Below are positions 36,046 through 47,104 of a stretch of DNA of 64,000 bases, piece by piece (the first letter of the stretch is position 1; every line of letters starts with the position of its first letter). The notes under the pieces were generated by a model. That model had not been told where the DNA came from. It was given only the letters and a program-made list of their open reading frames with translations, and made no database searches. The stretch is from Mytilus californianus (Eukaryota > Mollusca > Bivalvia > Mytilida > Mytilidae), in assembly GCF_021869535.1 (NCBI RefSeq), contig NW_026262690.1, positions 68,937,995 to 69,001,994 of the forward strand, written 5' to 3'. A program made the translations under genes and the position numbers.

Positions 36046-36826
36046 CAAGTAATAGCTTTTCTAAAAAAGCTAGCCGTCTCTTAGCAGATGAAAGTGGAAA
36101 GGGTTTGAATTCTCGCTTTGTAGATTAATTCATTCAGAACAGCCTTGCAAATCAATCAACAAATTTTACCAAACACATTATGAAGCAGTATGTCGTTTAA
36201 TGTTGGGTGTTAAATAAGGTCCTTATCGTACTAATCCTTCAAACTTAACATACTGGATTTATTTTGTCAGAGACCGTTCTTTTAAAATGACAACAGTATT
36301 TTCGTATTTGAAATTATAATTTTCTTTTATTTCTCTTTTTCTCATATAGCATATATATAAATATAGTATAAATGGTCAATAAACATCAAAACAATTACTA
36401 GAAGTTTGTTCTTGACCCTGCTCATTGTTTTAAGTAATATTCATTTTTTTGCTATTAAGATATTTTTTTTTACATGTATTCACAACCATTCTGTATATCA
36501 TAGCTAGATTTGGGAGGATTAAAAACTTAAAATGTTGTAATGACATGTCCATTGTAGAAGACCGTATAGGTTAATTTTTAGAAGTAAATTGTTTTGTTTT
36601 TTGTTTAATTGGGTTAATGTCTAAATTAATTACGTATACTTCATATCTCCTTTCAAATCATTCATAGAAATTAAGCACTGCCAGTGGCGGAACCAGAACT
36701 TTTTCTAACCAATCAACGAACTTTAATTATTAACGTCTCAGTAATATCTTCCAATCAGGTAGTAAGAAGCATTCAGCCCGCAGACTGTCCATCGTTCAAT
36801 TCTTAATAACATCTCCTCGGAGACGT
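36046..36826 (+). repeat. Long dispersed repeat R, copy 2, in a LAMP intron
   Basis: Parallel to 3951-5346, including 'agctagccgtctcttagc', 'ctagaagtttgttcttgacc' and 'gcattcagcccgcagactgt'. It lacks two segments present in copy 1 and carries a fragment of the GGCGGA MITE at 36682-36700 at one of those places. Confidence 0.75.
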
Positions 36827-36908
36827 TAATGAAAGAGAACTATATAAAAGATATGTTTTTAAATATGTCAGCACATACCCACGGTTTAAAACACATCGAC
36901 TTAAATAA

Positions 36909-37868
36909 ATAAACTGCTTTGCTGAGTGCAGCTTGATACGCCCGCAGAGGTCCAACCATGAACAGTTGGGGCAAAAATGGACACAATATTCAAGCTTGAT
37001 ACAGGTCTGAATTTGGATTGTAATTAAATATTTGATATATTATAGGTTTCTGAACAAATGTAGTCAAAGAACTTGAAATTGGTTATATGAAAGATTTCTT
37101 GCTGTTGTCCAATACAGTCTGTGCTGTTGCGTAATACTTAGTAAATCGGTTGTCAGACTATAAACAAATAAATTCTTATAACTCGGAAACGTAAAATCGA
37201 AAATTTATAAAAATCAAAAGGCAGCTTACAAAATTAGATATAAACAATTTAACAAAGTTTCATAAAAAATGCTGTAAGCATTTTTGAGTTATTGTCAGAA
37301 AACTGGAAAATCCCCCTTTTTTAATGAATAAAACCCCAAAACTTGGAAACGGTAAATCCGAAATTCATAAAAAAACGACAGGGAGCTCACGTCAATAGAT
37401 ATGAACAATTCACAAAAGTTTCATGCAAATTGGTGAAATTTTTTTTTGAGTTATTGTCCGAAAAACTGGAAAATCCCCCTTTTTTAATGAATAAAACCCC
37501 AAAACTCGGAAACAGTAAATCCGAAATTTATAAAAAACGACAGGGAGCTCACGTCAAAGGATATGAACAATTCACAAAAGTTTCATGCATATTGGTTAAA
37601 GCGTTTTTGAGTTATTGTCCAAAAACTGGAAAATCCCCCCTTTTTTAATGAATAAAACCCCAGAACTCGGATATGGTAAATCTGAAATTTATAAAAAACG
37701 AAAGGAAGCTCACGTCAATAGAAATAAACAATTCACCAAAGTTTCATGCATATTGGCTAAAGCGTTTTGAATTAATGTCCGACATGTTGACGATGGACGG
37801 ACGGAAGGACGGACAAACGGACGGACAGACGGTCAACCATAATACGTCCCGTAAACGGGCGTATAAAA
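36909..37868 (+). mobile_element. Pearl-like element, family A, copy 1
   Basis: Head 'aaactgctttgctgagtgca' with ATACGCCCG at 36936-36944. Four ~160-bp cores follow ('aatgaataaaaccccaaaac', spacing 160-162), then an (ACGG)n tract at 37795-37832, and a tail hairpin with right arm CGGGCGTAT (37856-37864) followed by AAAAAC. Head and tail arms are inverted complements. No coding capacity. Confidence 0.8.
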
Positions 37869-37914
37869 ACAAGGGTAAAACTAAATGCCCTCTCCGCTAC
37901 AGCGGGGGCATAAA
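37869..37914 (+). repeat. Family C tail fragment between two elements
   Basis: 'caagggtaaaactaaatgcc' plus the hairpin TGCCCTC..GGGGGCATAAAAA is the right end of family C, left between family A copy 1 and family B copy 1. The rest of this family C copy is absent. Confidence 0.65.
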
Positions 37915-37919
37915 AACAA

Positions 37920-39187
37920 AATAAAATGCTCCGCTGGGGCACAGCTTGATACGACCGCAGAGGTCGAACCCTGAACAGTTGGGGCAAGTATGGAAACAAC
38001 ATTCAAGCTTGATATAGCACTGAATTTGGATTGTAATTAAATATTTGACACAACATAGGTTTCTCACACAGAATGAAAGTGGTCTAAGAACTTAAAAATT
38101 TTTAATTTACCTATTCAAACCATATCATTATTATTTGCTTTTATTTAAATCAGAAATAACCAATTTAAAATGGAAAATTTTAAAGAAAAAAAAGGAAAAA
38201 AAAATCCCCCCCCAAATTTTTTGAACTCCCTTATGATTCATCACCCCCAAACTCAATTCAAGCTTTCCCTTTGTGGTATGGTACCTTGCAGTACAATTTC
38301 AGAGAGATCCATACACTTGAACACAAGTTATTGTCTGGAAACTAGAAAAATGCTTGTTTTTTGGCCCCAGATTCCTAAACGTTTAGGGCAATTACCCCCA
38401 AACTCAAACCCAGCTTTCCCTTTGTGATATGGAACCTTGCAGTACAATTTCATAAAGATCCATACACTTACACACAAGTTATTGTCCTGAAACTAGAAAA
38501 ATGCTTGTTTTTTTGCCCTTTTATGGCCCCTAATTACTAAAATTTTGAGGGAATTACCCCCAAAATCAATCCCAGCCTTCTCTTTGTGGTATGGTACCTT
38601 GCAGTACAATTTCAGAGAGATCCATACACTTGAACACAAGTTATTGTCTGGAAACTAGAAAAATGCTTATTTTTGGCCCCTTATTCCTGAACTTTTTGGG
38701 CAATTACCCCCAAACTCAATTCCAGCTTTCCCTTTGTGATATGGAACCTTGTAGTACAATTTCATAAAGATCCATACACTTACACACAAGTTATTGTCAT
38801 GAAACTAGAAAACGCTTGTTTTTTGCCCCTTTTTGGCCCCTAATTCCTAAAATTTGGAGGCAATTACCCCCAAAATCAATCCCAGCATTCCCTTTGTGAT
38901 ATGGAACCTTGTGGTACAATGTCAGAGAGAGATCCATACATTTACACACAAGTTATGTCTGGAAGTTACAAAAATGCTTATTTTTGGCCCCTAATTCCTT
39001 AACTGTTAGTACCATAACCCCCAAAATCAATCCCCACCTTCCATTTGTGGTATTGAACCTTATGGTAAAATTTCATTGAGATCCATTCACTTAAACTAAA
39101 GTTAGAGTGCGAAAACTAATGTGTCTTCGGACGACGACGTCATACCAATATACGACCACAAAAAATTTTTTGCGGTCGTATAAAAAC
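37920..39187 (+). mobile_element. Pearl-like element, family B, copy 1
   Basis: Head 'atgctccgctggggcacagc' with ATACGACCGCA at 37949-37959. Six cores at 38200-39080 have start-to-start spacing alternating between about 151 and 161 bp. Then come 'cttcggacgacgacgtcata' and a terminal hairpin with right arm TGCGGTCGTAT at 39171-39181 followed by AAAAAC. Non-coding. Confidence 0.8.
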
Positions 39188-39523
39188 TGGGACATACATA
39201 TTTACAAATGCTTATTCTATCATGGGGAAGAGTTTACTATTTATCATAAATGCCCTAGAAGCTATATTTATACAAATTTAAGTTCCTGCTTAACACACAA
39301 CTAGAGGCTCCAAAATACCAGAGTCGCTAACAGGGAAAAATATGACATATTGAAATCAACATAAGTGTGTTAGACAGACATACAGATGAACAATACTATG
39401 TTCCCACCAACTTCATGTTACTAATATCCTGCAACACAATCATCACAATTCTTCTTGTAATCAGAAGTAGGCTTGCAATTATCAGACTGAATGTGAACAG
39501 TAGATTATTTTGATATTCCTTAC

Positions 39524-39715
39524 CTGGAGAGTAAGTTGTACCACTGACATTGAAAGCCTGGATCTGGACATTACTGATTGTCATAGAGAAATCATACTCT
39601 TCACCATCTTTTCCAGTCACTGTGTTAAATTTGATTACCCTAGGTTCTGTACATGTATAGGAAGCTGTCATTGTAGATAATTGTGTACTGCTAACAGTTT
39701 TTGCAGTCTGTATAC
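39524..39715 (-). CDS. LAMP1: LAMP coding exon 4
   Basis: Residues 116-180: IQTAKTVSSTQLSTMTASYT then Cys137, EYDFSMTISNVQIQAFNVS, SGTTYSP. This is the second half of LAMP domain 1 (the strand IQAFN is characteristic). Acceptor TTTTTCAG; donor CCAG|GTAAGG. 192 nt, phase 1 both sides. Confidence 0.95.
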
Positions 39716-40420
39716 CTGAAAAATACATATTTAATAACAAACTAGTACTACATTTTGTCTTTTTAACTAAAAATTCAATCTCCATCATTACATAGGCGTA
39801 TTTAAGTTACTGGTAAAATAAATGCATTTGAAAAGAAAGGACAAGAGATGCTAGCAACATCTTATAAAGAACTAGGGTTTTAATTAGTATATCAAAGGAA
39901 CTGGGCAGTTAACATTAGATAGATTAATGACATAACAAGTTTCAGTGACATAGACAACCACAGAATCAAAATAAAACGAAAGTTCTCAACCAAGTTTCAT
40001 TCCTCAACAACAATGTGTCCATAGTACACGGATGCTCCAACACTATCATTTTCTATGTTCAGTGGACCATGAAATTGGGGTCAAAACTCTAATTTGACAT
40101 TAAAATTAGAAAGATCATATCATAGGGAACATGTATACATATATATAAGTTTCAAGTTAATTGGACTTCAACTTCAGCAAAAACTACCTTGACCAAAAAC
40201 TTTAACCTGAAGCGGGACAGACGGACGAACGGACGCACAGACCGAAAAACATAATGCCCCACCTACGATAGATAAAAATGCAAGTTGGATACCTAGTGTT
40301 ATATTAAGGTATATAGGTAAAAAATTTAAGAGACAAATGCCTATGCACAATTGCCTTCCTACAAAGAATTGGGCATATTGACCCATTCATGAATTTATTA
40401 AAAGTCATGATATAAATATA
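39716..40420. other. LAMP intron with a degraded repeat tail
   Basis: At 40180-40270 'gaccaaaaactttaacctga', 'cgggacagacggacgaacgg' and 'aatgccccacctacgataga' resemble a degraded family C-like tail. Otherwise AT-rich. Confidence 0.45.
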
Positions 40421-41075
40421 TATATAAACGTGTCTAAATTGAAAACAACGTTCAAACCTATGATTGCGTTGGATAAAAACCGCAATTTTTATACGTGTGC
40501 ATGTAAAACAAATTTCTTGGTAGAGGGGTCTAAATACAGCGCAAACAACATTTTCCAAAAGACCAAAAAAGTGAAAAGTATATTTTAACAAAACGCATTT
40601 GACGAACAGGTTGAACAACGTATGTTCTTAAACCCTGCTGACTGCCATTGACGATTGCCAAATAAATTGATCACCAGATGTAACATGGATCTTATATTTA
40701 ATCTAATACCAAACAGAAAACAATAAACTTGCGGAGAAGATAGGTGAAAAGTATATTTTAACAAAACGCATTTGACGAACAGGTTGAACAACGTATGTTC
40801 TTAAACCCTGCTGACTGCCATTGACGATTGCCAAATAAATTGATCACCAGATGTAACATGGATCTTATATTTAATCTAATACCAAACAGAAAACAATAAA
40901 CTTGCGGAGAAGATAGTGAAAATATACTTTTTCACTTTTTTGGTCTTTTGGAAAATGTTGTTTGTGCTGTATTTAGATCCCTCTACCAAGAAATTTGTTC
41001 TGCATTCGGTTTTTATCCAACGCAATCATAGGTTTGAACGTTGTTTTCAATTTAGACTTGTATATATATATAAAC
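40421..41075. repeat. Foldback repeat with internal 174-bp tandem duplication
   Basis: The left arm (40421-40590) and right arm (40918-41071) are inverted complements over ~155-165 bp ('caacgttcaaacctatgatt' against 'aatcataggtttgaacgttg'). Between them a 174-bp unit is repeated in tandem (40572-40743 and 40745-40918). The frames with FVKCVLLKYTFH are repeat-derived. Confidence 0.85.
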
Positions 41076-41852
41076 AAATGAATAGTAAATACTGTTCACT
41101 CATTATTATTCATGGGGTAGCAATTTTCATGGATTTCTTTGGTAAACCTTAAGGAATAAAACTAATTCATAGCCCCATTGCTTTCTATATCAAATTCTGC
41201 AATTTCAAGCATTAATGGCTACTTTGTCTAAAGTTCAAATAAAGTGGCAGTCATTTCATGTCAAAACTATACCTTATCCTGACTTATGCTGAAAAATTCA
41301 ACATACCTTTAATTGCATATTAGAGCGTACTGGTTCCCGGAAGTTTGATAGTACAAAAACAGGTACTTCTGATCTGTGCACTCCAATTATAATTTTATAT
41401 ACTTTTTTTATCATTCAAAATAAACTTTCAACAAGGGTTCTACAGTGATCCCAAGTCCCCAAGCTTTCATTTGATACCAAAACTATCCAAATATTTCACC
41501 TATTGACAAAAGTACAGCTATGCGTAGGAACTATTTTGTTAAAAATATGTACTAGTTTCTTGTACAATGTTCTTTCTGACCGGGCCTGAATTAGTGCTTG
41601 TTTACCTTAACCACAAATTGAAGTGTTCAATGAAGTTCAAATTTTCTATTGGCTTCTAAGTAGAAAAAAACACAAAATCAAGTCTCCATGAATATGCTGT
41701 TCCACAATCCAACAAATTGATACCCACAAAAAATAAAAGAATCTACAGTAAGAGAAAAATTTTAAGGTGAACATCAAAAGTATGTTAAACTGTAAAATAT
41801 TAAATAAATTATTAAATAAATGATTGTAACTTATTATGTAATGCCTACATAC
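41076..41852. other. LAMP intron, no recognised repeat
   Basis: AT-rich, no supported feature. Confidence 0.35.
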
Positions 41853-42054
41853 CTGTATCTCCATTCTTGAATATGAAATCTGGTGTGAAAGTGAGGGCAA
41901 GATCCATTTTCACATTAGAATCTGCCCCTAGTTGGAAACTAAAATCTAATGACCCCTGCACACCAGATGCAAAAGTAAGATCTACAGAGGATAATGACTG
42001 ACCACACACTCCACTACCCATAGCACCACCCTCTAGTGTTGATTCTGTTTTCTG
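41853..42054 (-). CDS. LAMP1: LAMP coding exon 3
   Basis: Residues 49-116: QKTESTLEGGAMGSGVC (Cys65) then SSVDLTFASGVQGSLDFSFQ and VKMDLALTFTPDFIFKNGD. First half of LAMP domain 1. Acceptor TTTCAG|CAG (the alternative after the next CAG would drop one residue); donor ACAG|GTATGT. Phase 0 in, phase 1 out. Confidence 0.95.
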
Positions 42055-42533
42055 CTGAAATAAATAAATACAAAACACAAAATGCATTTAAGGTACAATG
42101 TAGATCTGGTGTCCTCTACTACAATGTATCTCAGATTGTAAAAAAGAAGAAAATAATAGGTCTGATTTTAATGCATTATACCAATTTTGAGACAGGAATG
42201 CAATCCATTTGTAACAATTTTCATTTAAATAAAGAAATTTGTTTGATCCATTTTTATTGTTTTACCAAATACAGAATACATTTGTTTGATTGCCATACTT
42301 TTAAAATATCTTTGAAAATACAATTAGTGATAAATATATAAAAATACAATTTGGCATACATGTACATGTATTAAAAAATTTATCAATTTAATTTAGACCA
42401 GCCCAACCCTCCTGGCCCTATTTACATTTAGCAGCACATATCATAAACTTGAGCGTTCCTGATGAAGGTAAATCCAGAAAAGTGCTTCAGACGCATGAAA
42501 TCTATAAATTTTTGTACATGTACATGTACTTAC

Positions 42534-42634
42534 ACTTGCATTGCTCTTCATCAAAAGAGTAAGGTTAGCACTCATGTCCATCATAATACATGGCTTTGTT
42601 GGATCAGGATATCGAACCTTTTTAGCACTACACC
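42534..42634 (-). CDS. LAMP1: LAMP coding exon 2
   Basis: Residues 15-48: end of the signal peptide, then CSAKKVRYPDPTKPCIMMDM (Cys30) and SANLTLLMKSNAS with two sequons (Asn38, Asn46). The PCIMM..NLTL strand is the usual start of a LAMP domain. Acceptor TTTAAAG; donor AAGT|GTAAGT. Phase 1 in, phase 0 out. Confidence 0.93.
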
Positions 42635-42805
42635 CTTTAAACAAATTAAAAAGAAATACATTATAATGTGAAATGTAAGTGTAAATCAAACAGCAATACA
42701 AGATAAATTGAGAGATAATCTAAAAGATTCAGTATGGATGCAAGGATTACAAGTTCATTCTGTATCGTATTTTTTAAAGTGTGAAACAATTCAGCTAAAA
42801 GTAAT

Positions 42806-45063
42806 AAAATGCTTCGCTGAGCGCAGCTGGATACGACCCCAGAGGTCCAACCTTGAACAGTTGGGGCAAAAATGGACACAATATTCGCGCTTGATACAGG
42901 TCTGAATTTGGATTGTAATTAAATATTTGACACATAATAGGTTTCTGACACCGAAAAACTGTAGTCAAAGAACATAGAATTGGTTATATGATTTGAATTT
43001 ATATTCAATTTTTTGCTTTTGTGAAATACACTATGCTGTTCCCCCCCTCAAAAAAAAAAAAAAAAAATGTTTACCCCCCCCTATTTTTTACAAAAAGAAA
43101 TAATATTTGAAGAAATTTTTCTTTTTAATTTCTGAATTCTGAAATGAAAAAAAAAATTGCCCCCACAATTTCTTTTTTACATCCCCCCCCTAATTTTTTT
43201 TTCACCTGCCTCCCCTTTTCCAAAATATTCTTTCCCTCTGACAAGATATGATCATAATCTCATTTCAAATTTCCAATGGAGTTTGCAACCATAATTACCT
43301 ATTTAAATACATCATAAAAGTCTTAAAATAGAAAAAAATCCCCCCCCCAATTTTTTGAACCCCCTTATGATTCATCATCCCCCAACTCAATCCCAGCCTT
43401 CCCTTTGTGGTATGGTACCTTGCAGTACAATTTCAGAGAGATCCATACACTTGAACACAAGTTATTGTCTGGAAACTAGAAAAATGCTTGTTTTTTGGCC
43501 CCAAATTCCTAAACGTTTAGGGCAATTACCCCCAAACTCAAACCCAGTTTTCCCTTTGTGATATGGAACCTTGTGGTACAATGTCAGAGAGATCCATACA
43601 CTTACACACAAGTTATTGTCATGAAACTAGAAAAATGCTTGTTTTTTGCCCCTTTTCGGCCCCTAATTCCTAAAATTTGGAGGCAATTACCCCCAAAATC
43701 AATCCCAACATTCCCTTTGTGATATGGAACCTTGTGGTACAATGTCAGAGAGATCCATACACTAACACACAAGTTATGTCTGGAAGTTACAGAAATGCTT
43801 ATTTTTGGCCCCTTTTTGGCCCCTAATTTCTTAACTGTTGGTACCTTAACCCAGTGATCGGGAAGGACGTGCGCCATGCGCCAATCGCGCTTTTCGACCA
43901 TAACTGGCGCATAGGGTGACAAATGTAAGCGCCCACATGGCGCACGATATTTTTCACTTCGTTTTTAAACTTTAGATATCGTAAAATGGATTTCCGATCG
44001 TGAATCGTGTCGCCATATGTGTGTACAAAACTGTGTAGTGTTCCCTCCAATGATAGGAGCACCACCTATTGATTTTTGGGACGTCTCGGGCGTTTTTCTA
44101 TGGTAATAATAGCAACATGCGGTATAACTGATTACCCAAAATACGTAATAAACCATCATTCATGATATAAATTTTTATAAACAACTTTAAATTTGTGAAA
44201 TTTGGCTAGTACAGTTGAAAATTTTTTTCTAATTATAATCTTTTAAGTAAGCTTGCTATTATTTCGATTGAAAAATCCAAAAGCCTTTTTATGAATGTAG
44301 TATTTGTTTCCATAAAAGGCGCTTAACTGTCCTTGTCAATTTTTTGGTCTTTGGCTTGTTTGAACATTTTGTAAACATGCCTTCAGCGAATTGTTGTTGT
44401 GTCTTATCAATTAACGTTACTCTCTACTGTTATTCTTGTCATCGCGATGAAGTAATAATAATACAAGAAGTGCAGAGGAAATGCCAGAAACGTCATCTAA
44501 TACGGAATGTCTGGAATAAAGTATGGCAATCGACGAAGACCCAAATTTAATGTAAAGAAAAACATGAACATGAACAAGGCAACAGTACCAGTTGTAAATA
44601 AAGGTTATCGTAAATATTGCCTGGTTTGGAAGAAATTATTGTACATTCATTGAAATTGAAATTACAAAGCACAGGAACAATATCCATGATATCAATTAGA
44701 ATCATACAGGTACTGTAAGTACCACTGCCTCGTTGCTGAAATATACATTTTATTTTTTAATTATTTATTGTAAACGAATGGCCCACTCATTTGACAACAT
44801 GGCCCATTAATTCTAAAAATGGCCCATTGAATTTATTTTATGGGGGCCCTGGGCCCATAGAGAAAAAATCCTTCCAGATCACTGCTTAACCCCGAAAATC
44901 AATCCCCACCTTCCTTTTGTGGTATAGAACCTTATGGTAAAATTTCATAGAGATCCATTCAATTAAACTAAAGTTAGAGTGCGAAAACCAATGTGTCTTC
45001 GGACAACGACGACACCAACGTCATACCAATATACGACCGCAAAATTTTGCGTTCGTATAAAAA
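42806..45063 (+). mobile_element. Pearl-like element, family B, copy 2, split by a TIR transposon
   Basis: Head ATACGACCCCA at 42831-42841; left arm to ~43330; three cores at 43340-43850; interruption at 43852-44884 by another transposon; then the last core and tail with right arm TGCGTTCGTAT at 45048-45058. Head and tail each have one change from family B copies 1 and 3. Confidence 0.8.
43852..44884. mobile_element. hAT-like non-autonomous transposon inside family B copy 2
   Basis: Ends CAGTGATCGGGAAGG and CCTTCCAGATCACTG are 15-bp inverted complements with one mismatch. CTTAACC flanks both sides (43845-43851 and 44885-44891), a 7-8-bp target duplication. Subterminal motifs cluster: GGCGCA-type at the left (43870-43950) and TGGCCCA-type at the right (44780-44860). 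The uninterrupted core in other family B copies confirms the insertion. Its open frames do not look like a transposase. Confidence 0.85.
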
Positions 45064-45284
45064 GGCAAGATTGTGGGAAAAATTTCAAGAAAATGTTATA
45101 AACACTTGTTGAAGTGATTACATTTGAACTTCTCAAATTACTTATTTCAGTGATTTTAAAAAGTCTGTGTCTATTTTTGTAAAAATTATTAATAATTCAC
45201 AGCCCAAATTACTTGAAGAAGTGATTCTGAAATCACTTGTTTAAGTAGTACCCCTGACTGGTAGACCAATTTAAAAATCATGAC

Positions 45285-45745
45285 CCAAAATTAAAAATCT
45301 AAATACACGGTTAGATTTGGCATATCAAAGAACCCCAATAATTCAATTTTTGATGAAATCAAACAAAGTTTAATTTTGGACCCTTTTGACCTCAATATGA
45401 ACCAATTTGATAGGGGGGGGGGGGGGGGGCCCACAAATAAAAAATCAAAATACATGGTTAGATTCAGCATATCAAAGAACCCCATATATTCAATTTTTGT
45501 TGAAATCAAACAAAGTTTAATTTTGGACCCCAATTTGGACCAACTTGAAAACTGGGCCCAAAATCAAAAATCTAAATACATGTTTAGATTCAGCATATCA
45601 AAGAACCCCATATATTCAATTTTTGTTAAAATCAAACTAAGTTTAATTTTGGACCCTTTGGACCTTAATGTAGACCAAATTGAAAACTGGACCCAAAATA
45701 AAAAATCTAAATTCACGGTCAGATTCGGCATAACAAATAAATAAT
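45285..45745 (+). repeat. ~130-bp tandem repeat, four copies
   Basis: Unit with 'tagattcagcatatcaaaga' and 'tttaattttggaccc', four times at about 130-bp spacing. The same array (five copies) sits inside family B copy 3 at 47310-47935. Because the unit length allows long frames on both strands, protein-like repeats such as SKYMFRFSISKNPIYSIF appear; these are not genes. Contains a 17-base G run at 45413-45429. Confidence 0.85.
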
Positions 45746-46158
45746 TGTGGTCAAAGATTTTACAAATCTAATGCGCCATACTGTGCAATTAAAGATTACT
45801 TCTTGAAATTTTTCAATATTTGAAATTTGAAAAAAAAAAAAATTATTTGAAGAATTTTTTATTTTTCTTTTTAATTTCTGAAATCTGAAAATATTGACCA
45901 CACACAATTTGTTTTTACCCCCCAAAAAATTCTTTCCCTCAAGATATGGTCATAATCTCAATTCAAATTTTCAATGGAGTTTGCAACCATAATTACCCAT
46001 TAAAATTTACCATAGTGCCAACTTAATCCATTTTATAATAGAATTTAAAATATGGTGTCAAATCTTTCATATGGATTTTTTTGTAAAAATAAAAAGATGC
46101 AACATTTGCAGATATTTTTGCTGGTCTTCCTTTATAAATATGCATTTCTTTAAACATA

Positions 46159-46227
46159 ATTTGAAAGCAGTGTAAGGGAGCTAATCGAAACGTATTTGGA
46201 TTACCTCCCTTACACTGCTTTTAAATT
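46159..46227. repeat. Hairpin repeat, GCAGTGTAAGGGAG type, copy 1
   Basis: GCAGTGTAAGGGAGCTAATC pairs with GATTACCTCCCTTACACTGC across a ~14-bp loop. Probably a tiny foldback transposon. Confidence 0.8.
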
Positions 46228-46261
46228 GTCTTAATTGTTCATTAACCATTACTATATACAT

Positions 46262-46333
46262 AATTTAAAAGCAGCGTAAGGGAGGTAATTCAAATGATGT
46301 ATTTGAATTACCTCCCTTACACTGCTTTAAATT
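46262..46333. repeat. Hairpin repeat, GCAGTGTAAGGGAG type, copy 2
   Basis: Long stem (~30 bp per arm: 'gcgtaagggaggtaattcaa' against 'ttgaattacctcccttacac') with a very small loop, 35 bp from copy 1 and of the same family. Confidence 0.85.
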
Positions 46334-46799
46334 ATGTTTTGTACTAAAGTATTTGTCCATTAACCAGGACACCCTGGTTTTTCCCCCTTTTTTGCCCCTA
46401 ATTCCTAAACGGTTTGAGCCATAACCCCCAAAGTAAATCCTAACCATCCCTTTGTGGTATGGAAACTTGTTGTATAATTTCAGAAAGATCCATACACCGT
46501 TCCACAAGTTGTTGTCTGGAAACTAGAAAAATGCTTATTTTTTTCCCCTTTTTGGCCCCTAATTCCTTAACTGTTGGTACCATAACCCCCAAAATCAATC
46601 CCAACCTTCCTTTTGTGGTATTGAACCATATGGTAAAATTTCATAGAGATCCATTCACTCAAACTAGAGTTATTGTGCAAAAACAAAATTAATGTGTCTT
46701 CGGACGACAACACCAACGTCATACCAATATACCAATATACGACCAAAAAAAATTCGGTCGTATAAAAAAACTATGTCTATTTATCAGTAAAATATGGGA

Positions 46800-47045
46800 A
46801 AATGAAAATAAATGTTTTCAAAATTTTGCTCTGGATGCTGTATTTTGGTCATAAACAAGCTTCTGTCCAAATTTCCTAATGAAGGTATGACAAAGTTATT
46901 GATGTTTTAATAAAACTTTTAACACAGACTGACCCTAAATGTTGACGCCTATGGAATCTAGGATCGCCATGTCTCGCTATCGTTACATAAATGTCGCAGG
47001 CTCAACAAAAATGGTGGTCACCTATCAACTACAAAGATGATGTTG
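46800..47045 (+). repeat. Family E-like tail fragment
   Basis: 'ggtcataaacaagcttctgt' and 'atcgccatgtctcgctatcg', followed by 'cgcaggctcaacaaaaatgg', match the core and tail of the family E element at 61570-62582. Only one core and the tail are present. Confidence 0.65.
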
Positions 47046-47104
47046 GACACTTCACAGTAGGATAAATGGACAGGTCAAATCATGAAAATTAAACATTATT
47101 ACAA

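Larger units (their letters stand above)
45746..46770 (+). mobile_element. Pearl-like element, family B, copy 4 (head missing)
   Basis: Left-arm sequence 45830-46010 matches that of copy 2 ('atggagtttgcaaccataat'). Two adjacent hairpin repeats are inserted at 46159-46333. Two cores follow at 46370-46690, then 'cttcggacgacaacaccaac' and a degraded hairpin 'attcggtcgtataaaaaa' at 46751-46770. With the 130-bp array upstream, this is probably a headless family B element. Confidence 0.7.

Noticed and set aside
43602..44159. Overlapping minus-strand frames that might be a transposase in the hAT-like element
   Set aside because: They begin in the family B core outside the element, overlap in different frames and lack hAT dimerisation or catalytic motifs.
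45376..45744. Long open frames with repeated SKYMFRFSISKNPIYSIF-like peptides (also 47423-47728)
   Set aside because: They arise from a ~130-bp tandem DNA repeat that is open on both strands, with no start context, splice sites or known domain.
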